DNA from: BRHc4a sp049325055
GTDB taxonomy: Bacteria; Bacillota; Desulfotomaculia; Desulfotomaculales; Desulfocucumaceae
Direction: 5' to 3'
DNA: 30,241 nucleotides
Assembly (NCBI GenBank): GCA_049325055.1
Contig: JBMOPB010000106.1
Span: forward strand, 1-30,241
Positions within the stretch are counted from its first letter, which is position 1. The number at the start of each line of letters is the position of its first letter. Positions 15,713-21,220 of the stretch are shown in pieces. A program made the translations under genes and the position numbers. The notes beneath the pieces were generated by a model. That model had not been told where the DNA came from and searched no databases. It saw nothing but the letters and a program-made list of their open reading frames with translations.

Positions 15713-16240
15713 ATGGAAGACGTGATGATAACGGTGGCCAACCTGATGGCGCTGGCCGCACGGACCGCTCCCAAGGCCTTCGGCCACGACTGCGTGTCCT
15801 TAAAGGTGCTGGCGGGGGATCAACTTGCCCTGCTGGCCGATGAGATGATTAAATACGGAAGCGAGACCGGAAAGATAAATTTCGACCGCGACGGTGAAAA
15901 CGTGCGCCAGTCGGACGCGGTGTTGCTTATTGCCCTTTCAGAGAACAAAAAGCTGGGACTGAACTGCGGGGCGTGCGGTCAAGACCGGTGCTCCGGTCTG
16001 GAAACCCGGGAGGGGCCGGAATTTCCGGGGCCGCTTTGCGCCTGGCGGCTGATTGATGTAGGCATAGCCGTTGGTTCGGCGGTAAAAACCGCCAGCATTC
16101 TCAACGCCGACAACCGGGTAATGTACAGGATAGGGGTTGTGGCCCGCAGGATCGGCCTGTCGGACAGCCCGTTCATAATCGGCATACCTATTTCGGCCCA
16201 CAGCAAAAGCATCTATTACGACCGTCCCGTTAATAAATAA
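15713..16240 (+). CDS. DUF2148 ferredoxin-domain protein (COG4739 type)
   Basis: A 175-residue protein with a Cys motif C85-x2-C88-x4-C93-x15-C109 (NCGACGQDRCSG, then FPGPLCAWRL), which should bind an iron-sulfur cluster. The rest matches the DUF2148 pattern: ITVANLMALAARTAPKAFG at the N terminus, then GIAVGSAVKTASILNADNR, MYRIGVVARRIGL and GIPISAHSKSIYYDRP at the C terminus. This family occurs in anaerobes and has no established function; a redox role is inference. AAGGAGGAAG is an excellent ribosome site before ATG 15713. Only a few bases separate it from the next gene, suggesting co-transcription with the phosphatase-family protein. Confidence 0.88.
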   Translation: MEDVMITVANLMALAARTAPKAFGHDCVSLKVLAGDQLALLADEMIKYGSETGKINFDRDGENVRQSDAVLLIALSENKKLGLNCGACGQDRCSGLETREGPEFPGPLCAWRLIDVGIAVGSAVKTASILNADNRVMYRIGVVARRIGLSDSPFIIGIPISAHSKSIYYDRPVNK

Positions 16241-16262
16241 TAGAGTGAGAGGATTGTGGATT

Positions 16263-17042
16263 TTGATAAACCGGAGAATTGAAGGCGCCTTCATTGACAT
16301 AAAACATTCAGTGCTTGACTATTTCAGAATAAATGACATCCCGGGCATTGTATACGAGTTGAAAGATAAAAGGGAAATGGTGACGAAGGTTGACAGGGAA
16401 ATTGAGTCAATAATAATCGGCAGGATATTAAAAGATTTTCCGGATCACCGGATAGTTTCCGAGGAAAGCGGTGTAATGGGCGAAGACGGGGATTTTGTGT
16501 GGTATATCGACCCCGTTGACAACACTGTGGGGCTTGTGGGCGGGGAAAGGGACATATCCACATCCATCTCGATCAAGCACGGGGACAGGCACTTGCGGTC
16601 AATGGTTCTAAACCCCCGGACCGGTGAGGTGTACGAGGCCGGTGACGGGGGAAGCTTTAAAAACGGCGGGAGGATACAGACCTGCAGGGGCTCCCTTTTT
16701 GATAAAACCAGGGGAATTTCCACCTGCGCCTATGTAACAAAAAGCAGAATAGAAAAAGCACAGAACATAATCGCAAGGATATATGAAAACAGGCTTCCCT
16801 TGAGGATTTCCGGAGGGTCGGCCCTGGACCTGTGCTTTGTGGCCGAGGGAAAACATATCGCCCACGTTTCCCTCGGAGCCCACACATGGGACGTGGAAGC
16901 CGGAATCCATATGCTTTTAAGCGCCGGAGGCACAGTTGAAATCACGGCGGTTTATCCTCAGAACAATGCCGTGGGGCTGCTGGCGGCAGCAAGTGAAGAA
17001 GTGATGGATGAACTGAAGAGCCTCTTTGGAGACGTCATATAA
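16263..17042 (+). CDS. Inositol monophosphatase-family phosphatase
   Basis: A protein of about 259 residues with the family's metal sites: EES near 67-69, the DPxDxT motif as DPVDNT (83-88), and WDVEAG near the C terminus. Substrates in this superfamily include inositol-1-phosphate, fructose-1,6-bisphosphate and 3'-phosphoadenosine phosphates; sequence alone does not decide. The usual DP[IVL]DGT is changed here to DNT (Gly to Asn), which is unusual. The start is ambiguous. GTG at 16245 has no ribosome site before it, whereas TTG at 16263 has GAGAGGA nine bases upstream and begins just where family similarity starts (INRRIEGAFIDIK); I prefer it. It directly follows the DUF2148 gene. Confidence 0.85.
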   Translation: MINRRIEGAFIDIKHSVLDYFRINDIPGIVYELKDKREMVTKVDREIESIIIGRILKDFPDHRIVSEESGVMGEDGDFVWYIDPVDNTVGLVGGERDISTSISIKHGDRHLRSMVLNPRTGEVYEAGDGGSFKNGGRIQTCRGSLFDKTRGISTCAYVTKSRIEKAQNIIARIYENRLPLRISGGSALDLCFVAEGKHIAHVSLGAHTWDVEAGIHMLLSAGGTVEITAVYPQNNAVGLLAAASEEVMDELKSLFGDVI

Positions 17043-17135
17043 CACCTTCGGGGAACTGGGGGTGGGCGGTTGATCTGATCGTTTCAGATACTGGGGATAT
17101 GTTGATTTTACTATGATTGCGGTAAAAATGGAGAT

Positions 17136-17669
17136 ATGGCAAAAATGAAATGGGAAAGGCTGTACAAAATAGTGGGGGGTCTTACGCCCCTTAAATATGA
17201 CTGTGGCCGTCTGTGCCGGAAAAAATGCTGTTCCGTCCAGGGGGAGGGGAAGGGCATGTACCTTTTTCCGGGGGAGGAGGCCATGTACCCGGCCGGCGGC
17301 CCGTGGTACACGATCATGGAATCTGAGGGCGGGGTGGAACATTTCACCGGCAATAAGCCTCTTATACTGAACTGCCGGGGGAGGTGCCACAGGGAAAAAA
17401 GACCCCTGGCCTGCAGGCTGTTCCCGCTGGCCCCTTACCTGGACCCGGAGGGCAACCTCAATATAGTACTGGACGACGATGCCCTGTTAATGTGCCCCCT
17501 GGTAAGGCAGGGCGAACCTGAAGCCATTGACCCCGACTTCAGGGAGGCCGTGCGCCGGGTGTGGGTGGATCTCTTGCAGGACAGTTCCGTAAGGGATACA
17601 GTAAGGGGGTACTCCGCCAGGATAGACCGCCAGTCCTCGGATCCCTGGAGGTTGTTTTTTAAAACATGA
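17136..17669 (+). CDS. Cys-rich conserved clostridial protein, possible metal binding
   Basis: A 177-residue cytoplasmic protein with eight cysteines in clusters: C23, C27, C31 and C32 (DCGRLCRKKCC), C80 and C84 (NCRGRCHREKRP), C93 (LACRLFPLAPY) and C120 (LLMCPLV). This arrangement recalls the YkgJ-type zinc/iron-chelating group and a hypothetical family I know from Clostridia with the same GxYLFPGEE and REKRPLxCRxFPL segments. It has no signal peptide or membrane span. Two starts are possible (ATG 17136, two bases after GGAG, or ATG 17145, eleven after); family similarity begins near the second. It comes about 95 bases after the phosphatase gene on the same strand. Function unknown; cluster or metal binding is inference. 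Confidence 0.75.
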   Translation: MAKMKWERLYKIVGGLTPLKYDCGRLCRKKCCSVQGEGKGMYLFPGEEAMYPAGGPWYTIMESEGGVEHFTGNKPLILNCRGRCHREKRPLACRLFPLAPYLDPEGNLNIVLDDDALLMCPLVRQGEPEAIDPDFREAVRRVWVDLLQDSSVRDTVRGYSARIDRQSSDPWRLFFKT

Positions 17670-17706
17670 GCAGGAGAATTGCCCCCAGGCTCATTTCTGA
17701 CTCATC

Positions 17707-17726
17707 GCCCACAGGGCTTTTTTTTT
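17707..17726 (+). terminator. Short-stem intrinsic terminator
   Basis: GCCC-ACA-GGGC (17707-17717) followed by nine T residues. The stem has only four pairs, so strength is uncertain, but it lies about 40 bases after the Cys-rich protein gene. Confidence 0.5.
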
Positions 17727-17955
17727 GCCTCATTGACGGTTACTATAGGATGGTTAAAAGCTATATGCCAGGGTCTACTCTACTTGTTTATTATTGCTGC
17801 ATGATATAAAATGATAGAGGCTGCATGGAAATAACAGGGGGCGCTTTTGTTTTAAACAGGGCGCTGTTTTGTTTCCTGCTCTAAAAGTCAAACAGGTTAA
17901 TAAACGGCCGACCGGGATTGCCGGCCGCCGGCCGTAATAAGGAGGTTTTTAATCA
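17727..17955 (+). other. Gene-free stretch with a GC-rich hairpin before the Yip1 gene
   Basis: No gene is visible. A GC-rich inverted repeat pairs ACGGCCG (17904-17910) with CGGCCGT (17929-17935), with inner CCGG arms (17912-17915 and 17921-17924), ending just before the AAGGAGG ribosome site of the next gene. A loose direct repeat of ACAGGG(GG)CGCT type lies further upstream. There is no T-tract, so the hairpin is not a standard terminator; an effect on translation or mRNA stability is possible. Confidence 0.5.
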
Positions 17956-18666
17956 ATGGAAGGGATAGTGTCCGGAGAAAAAATGTCGCTTTGGAAGAGG
18001 CTTTACGGGGTAATCTGGGGCGGCCCGGCCAGGACCATGGAGGATATAGTACAGAAACCCGCTTCGCTGGGGGCGGTTTTGCTGATAATGGCAGTCAACA
18101 TTGTTTTAACGCTGATGACTGCGCCCAAGATAAAGGAGTTTACCGCCTGGACCCTGCAAAACCTGCCGGGCGGGGGAAAGCTTCCTGCCGAACAGATGGC
18201 CATCGCCCTGAACGCGGCCGTGATTTCCGCCGTTGCCGCCTCGGTGCTTCTGCCGCTTATAATGTGGGTGGTTGTGGCGGGGCTCTTGAAGCTTTTTAAC
18301 GCCTTTGCCGGGGAGAAGGCATCTTTTGCATCCTTTTTCGCAGTGTCGGTATTTGGCAACCTTCCCGCAGTGCTGGACGGAATAATCAAGACATTGCTGG
18401 TGATGCTGACACCGGCCCAGAACATGGCCCGAATTTCAATAAGCCCTGTGGTATTCCTGCCGGACCCGGGCCTTTTTCCGGGAAAGGCGTATGTTTTCTT
18501 AAGCCAGGTTGATCCCTTCATTTTCTGGGCGCTGGGCCTTACAGCCCTGGGAGCTTCCATTGCCATGAGGGTCTCCTTTGGAAGGGTGGCAATATACCTG
18601 GGCTCCCTTTGGCTGGTGTATGCCCTGATAGTAACTTTTGTTTCCGGGATGGGCAGAGCGGCGTAG
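17956..18666 (+). CDS. Yip1-family membrane protein
   Basis: A 236-residue protein with an N-terminal LWKRLYGVIWGGPARTMEDI segment typical of bacterial Yip1/DUF1282-type proteins, followed by about five hydrophobic spans (near 39-53, 88-112, 122-150, 185-205 and 212-230). AAGGAGG precedes the ATG. In Peptococcaceae such proteins, as I recall, often sit next to an RND-type adaptor, an ABC ATPase and a MacB/FtsX-type permease. Here only the permease's last codons remain directly downstream, so this gene is probably the survivor of a deleted efflux operon. Its biochemical function is not known. Confidence 0.75.
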   Translation: MEGIVSGEKMSLWKRLYGVIWGGPARTMEDIVQKPASLGAVLLIMAVNIVLTLMTAPKIKEFTAWTLQNLPGGGKLPAEQMAIALNAAVISAVAASVLLPLIMWVVVAGLLKLFNAFAGEKASFASFFAVSVFGNLPAVLDGIIKTLLVMLTPAQNMARISISPVVFLPDPGLFPGKAYVFLSQVDPFIFWALGLTALGASIAMRVSFGRVAIYLGSLWLVYALIVTFVSGMGRAA

Positions 18667-18740
18667 GGGTGGTATTCGAAATACTTCCGGCCAACAAGGC
18701 GGCACGGCTGAACCCCATCGAGGCCCTGCGCAGGGAGTGA
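18666..18740 (+). pseudogene. C-terminal tail of a lost MacB/FtsX-type ABC permease
   Basis: The frame GVVFEILPANKAARLNPIEA followed by LRRE and TGA (18738-18740) is the characteristic C terminus of MacB-type permeases (last membrane helix exit, then a PANKAA-x-LNPIEALR motif). Nothing upstream in this frame encodes the remaining roughly 380 residues; the preceding bases are the end of the Yip1 gene. The remnant begins at the Yip1 stop codon, which marks a deletion junction. Confidence 0.8.
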
Positions 18741-18792
18741 TGCGCCGGACCGGAACCGCAGGACCTAAATCTCGCAATCACATGCTGGAAAA

Positions 18793-18801
18793 TGGTATAA
18801 T
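18793..18801 (+). promoter_or_regulatory. Extended -10 promoter of the mntA-hepT pair
   Basis: TGG directly precedes a perfect TATAAT (18796-18801), the extended -10 arrangement; no good -35 box is seen 17 bases upstream. The transcript would start near 18808 with a leader of about 12 bases before the ATG, including the GGGGGAA ribosome site. Confidence 0.55.
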
Positions 18802-18819
18802 TGAATTGCGGGGGAACTT

Positions 18820-19254
18820 ATGATAGAAAAGCAAAAACTGATAAATGATATAGCTTTAAAAAATGATGTAGCGCTTATTTACATTTTCGGCTCCAGGGTT
18901 AAAACCGGCCTGGATATACTTAAGGGAGCGCGGAGAAAAAATGATGACCCGCTTGCCGACATAGACATAGGCGTGGTTTTCAGGACCGGACTGCCCGCCT
19001 TCCGGAGGAGGCCGGAATTGTACAGTTCTATTTACAACCAACTGGAAGACCTCTTTACGCCTTTTCCGGTGGACCTTGTCTTTCTCCAGGAAACCCATTC
19101 GGTATTCCAGGCCAATGCTATAAATGGCCGTTGCCTGTATTTCTTAAGCCCGGAATTCAGAGAAACTTACGAAGAAAATGTTCTCCGCCGGGCGGCTGAC
19201 TTCCGGCCGTTTTTGGAAATGTACCTGGATGAAGTGCTTGAGGAGGTCAGATAA
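18820..19254 (+). CDS. mntA: MntA-type nucleotidyltransferase antitoxin
   Basis: A 144-residue minimal nucleotidyltransferase. In known MntA/HepT (type VII) pairs the antitoxin transfers AMP onto HepT and inactivates it. The active-site parts are visible: FGS at 23-25, DID at 47-49, and a third acidic strand PVDLVFL with D85. The spacing from GS to DxD is 21 residues rather than the usual ten; the extra residues (about LDILKGARRKND) are basic and lie in the loop that normally contacts nucleotide. The stop is followed immediately by the hepT ATG. An extended -10 promoter lies just before the gene, so the pair is its own operon. The gene order antitoxin-toxin supports the assignment. Confidence 0.85.
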   Translation: MIEKQKLINDIALKNDVALIYIFGSRVKTGLDILKGARRKNDDPLADIDIGVVFRTGLPAFRRRPELYSSIYNQLEDLFTPFPVDLVFLQETHSVFQANAINGRCLYFLSPEFRETYEENVLRRAADFRPFLEMYLDEVLEEVR

Positions 19255-19680
19255 ATGCCGGTTGACAAACTCCTTGTCAAGCAAAGGCTGGCTCTCATAA
19301 GCCGGTACGTTGGTGAACTTGAAGAACTGGCCAAGCTTCCTAAGGCCGACTTTCTTGATATTCGAACCGCCGCATCGGCGGAGAGCTTCCTCAGGCGCTC
19401 ACTTGAAGCGGTTTTCGACATCGGCCGCCACATACTGGCCAAAAGCGGAGGGGCAAATATGGCCCTGGAGTACAAGGGTATTGCCCAGGGACTTGCGGAC
19501 AAAGGCATTGTCAGCGGCAGGTTGAAACAGCAGCTTATGAAAATGGCTGGGTACAGAAACAGGTTGGTGCACCTGTACCACCAGGTTTCCGAAGAGGAGC
19601 TGTATGAAATAATCAGGAACGATTTAAAGGACTTAAAACTTTTCGTGGAACAGGTAATGGAGTATTTAGCCAGGAAATAA
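19255..19680 (+). CDS. hepT: HepT-type HEPN ribonuclease toxin (DUF86)
   Basis: A 141-residue, mostly helical HEPN-domain protein. The active-site motif R-x4-H-x-Y is present as R101-H106-Y108 in YRNRLVHLYHQV. HepT toxins are ribonucleases neutralised by AMP addition at the tyrosine of this motif by the partner nucleotidyltransferase. DUF86 features EAVFDIGRHILA and EIIRNDLKDLKLFVEQ also fit. It begins directly after mntA with no spacer, so the two are translated together. All motif residues are intact, so it is probably active. Confidence 0.9.
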   Translation: MPVDKLLVKQRLALISRYVGELEELAKLPKADFLDIRTAASAESFLRRSLEAVFDIGRHILAKSGGANMALEYKGIAQGLADKGIVSGRLKQQLMKMAGYRNRLVHLYHQVSEEELYEIIRNDLKDLKLFVEQVMEYLARK

Positions 19681-19711
19681 TTCCCCTGAAATTAAATAAG
19701 GAGGGCGCGGC

Positions 19712-19734
19712 CGTAAACCGGCCGCCGGTTTACG
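19712..19734 (+). promoter_or_regulatory. Perfect hairpin between ribosome site and GTG start
   Basis: CGTAAACCGG (19712-19721) and CCGGTTTACG (19725-19734) form a perfect ten-pair stem with a three-base loop. An AAGGAGGG ribosome site lies at 19698-19705 and the GTG start at 19734. Folding would shorten the linear gap of 28 bases to a distance suitable for initiation. No T-tract follows, so it is not a standard terminator. Confidence 0.65.
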
Positions 19735-19937
19735 TGAGATATGACTGGTTAAAACCCGGCACAAGGGTCCGGCTGTGGCCCGCGGATACCTATGCCAAGT
19801 ACGCGGTGGTGCGGGAAATGAACTATTATACTGTCACATTTGAAATCACCGAGGTTGAACCCGGCGAGCCGTATTACCGCCCGGGGCATAAAATTACGCT
19901 GCCCTGGTCCCACGTCAACGTGTCAAAGGGTTTTTGA
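19734..19937 (+). CDS. Small hypothetical protein (67 residues)
   Basis: The product starts RYDWLKPGTRVRLWPADTYA and contains YYTVTFEITEVEPGEPYYR and ITLPWSHVNVSKGF. It is soluble, rich in Tyr, Trp and Val, and looks like a small beta-barrel (SH3-like or Tudor-like) domain, but I recognise no family. GTG at 19734 is the only suitable in-frame start; the ribosome site AAGGAGGG is 28 bases upstream with a hairpin between. It follows the mntA-hepT pair at 53 bases on the same strand and could be co-transcribed as an accessory gene; that is inference. Confidence 0.6.
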   Translation: MRYDWLKPGTRVRLWPADTYAKYAVVREMNYYTVTFEITEVEPGEPYYRPGHKITLPWSHVNVSKGF

Positions 19938-20004
19938 AAGCATCATCCCTCATTGTTCCCGGGAGTAAGTGATCAGCATATGTAAACTGTAAGTTAGTGG
20001 GTGG

Positions 20005-20034
20005 TTGACAAAGGGGGGGGATGACGGCTATATT
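20005..20034 (+). promoter_or_regulatory. Predicted sigma-A promoter of bioB with G8 tract in the spacer
   Basis: A perfect TTGACA (20005-20010) and TATATT (20029-20034) are 18 bases apart. The spacer contains eight consecutive G residues (20013-20020). No convincing BirA operator is seen around it. Confidence 0.7.
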
Positions 20035-20084
20035 ATTGTTTAATTCAGGTTTTAATGTGCCGGGAGAGCGGCGGAGGTTTTGAC

Positions 20085-21050
20085 ATGATTTTCGAAATTG
20101 GAAAAAGGATTACCGGCGGTGGATCGATAACCAGGGAAGAGTCTTTGCGGCTCTCGGAACTTGATATTCAGGAAATATATGAACTGATCTCGGTCAGCAA
20201 TATGGTTGCGAGGCATTTCAATGGGACCCGCATTGAGCTGTGCTCCATTATCAACGCCAGGTCCGGTAATTGCAGCGAGGACTGCAGCTTTTGCGCCCAG
20301 TCTTCACGTTATAACACCGGGGCGGCGGTTTATCCCATGGTTTCGCCGCAGGAAATACTGAGGCAGGCGGTAGCCATGGAAAAGGCGGGGGCAAGGAGGT
20401 TTTCCATAGTTACCAGCGGGCGCGGCATCTCCGGCCACGACCTGGAAACGGTGCTGAAGGCAATTGAACTGCTGAAGAGGGAAACCGGCCTGGGACTATG
20501 CGCCTCCCTGGGGATCATCGACGAAAAGAAAGCTTTGATGCTTAAGGAGGCCGGGGTTACAATGTATCACCACAACCTGGAGGCCTCTGCGGGATACTAT
20601 CCCCTGGTGTGCACCACCCACTCCCACGCTGACCGGGTGAAAACCGTAAAGGCCGCCCAAAAGGCCGGGCTGAGGGTGTGCTCCGGCGGTATCATAGGAC
20701 TGGGGGAAAGCTTTGAGCAGAGGGTAGACCTGGCATTTGAGATACGGCAACTGGGAGTCGACTCGGTTCCGGTAAACTTCCTTTGCCCCATACCGGGCAC
20801 TCCCCTGGAGGGCGCCGCTTTTAACCCGCCAATAAGCCTGCTGCACACGCTGGCTGTTTTCAGGCTTATTCTGCCCGGCGCAGTCATCCGACTTTGCGGG
20901 GGCAGGAAGGCAGGGCTGGGAAGACTTCAGCCGCTGGCATTCATGGCCGGCGCCGACGGGGTGATGATAGGCGATTACCTCACCACCAGGGGCGAAGACC
21001 CGGACGGCGACATGAAAATGTTTGCCGATCTCGGACTGAGCTTGTCTTAA
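20085..21050 (+). CDS. bioB: Biotin synthase (radical SAM)
   Basis: BioB converts dethiobiotin to biotin. The 321-residue product has the radical-SAM cluster cysteines C63, C67 and C70 in GNCSEDCSFCAQSS, and family segments VTSGRGISG, YHHNLEAS, CSGGIIGLGES, PVNFLCPIPGTPLEG and the C-terminal RLCGGRKAGLG with the arginine of the [2Fe-2S] site. I place the start at ATG 20085, seven bases after GGAGG; an in-frame ATG at 20055 lacks a ribosome site. It has its own promoter and terminator and no other bio gene nearby, so it is monocistronic here. Confidence 0.95.
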   Translation: MIFEIGKRITGGGSITREESLRLSELDIQEIYELISVSNMVARHFNGTRIELCSIINARSGNCSEDCSFCAQSSRYNTGAAVYPMVSPQEILRQAVAMEKAGARRFSIVTSGRGISGHDLETVLKAIELLKRETGLGLCASLGIIDEKKALMLKEAGVTMYHHNLEASAGYYPLVCTTHSHADRVKTVKAAQKAGLRVCSGGIIGLGESFEQRVDLAFEIRQLGVDSVPVNFLCPIPGTPLEGAAFNPPISLLHTLAVFRLILPGAVIRLCGGRKAGLGRLQPLAFMAGADGVMIGDYLTTRGEDPDGDMKMFADLGLSLS

Positions 21051-21133
21051 GTGTTAATGGAAAGTCCTGTTTTTTCATATCATGAGATAATCACGGGGTG
21101 CTTTTGAGGTTGCAGTTTCAAAGGGGTTCTTAA

Positions 21134-21161
21134 CGGCTGGGAAACAGCCGGTATTTTTTTT
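21134..21161 (+). terminator. Intrinsic terminator of bioB
   Basis: CGGCTG (21134-21139) pairs with CAGCCG (21145-21150) around GGAAA, followed by GTA and eight T residues. Confidence 0.85.
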
Positions 21162-21220
21162 ATCCCCCTGGCATAAAGATTACTGTTAGCAATAAGTGGA
21201 AATGCAAGGGGGAATTGGAA

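Noticed and set aside
19981..20000. Possible BirA operator upstream of bioB
   Set aside because: The TGTAAAC and GTTAGT half-sites have neither the sequence nor the spacing of the known biotin operator.
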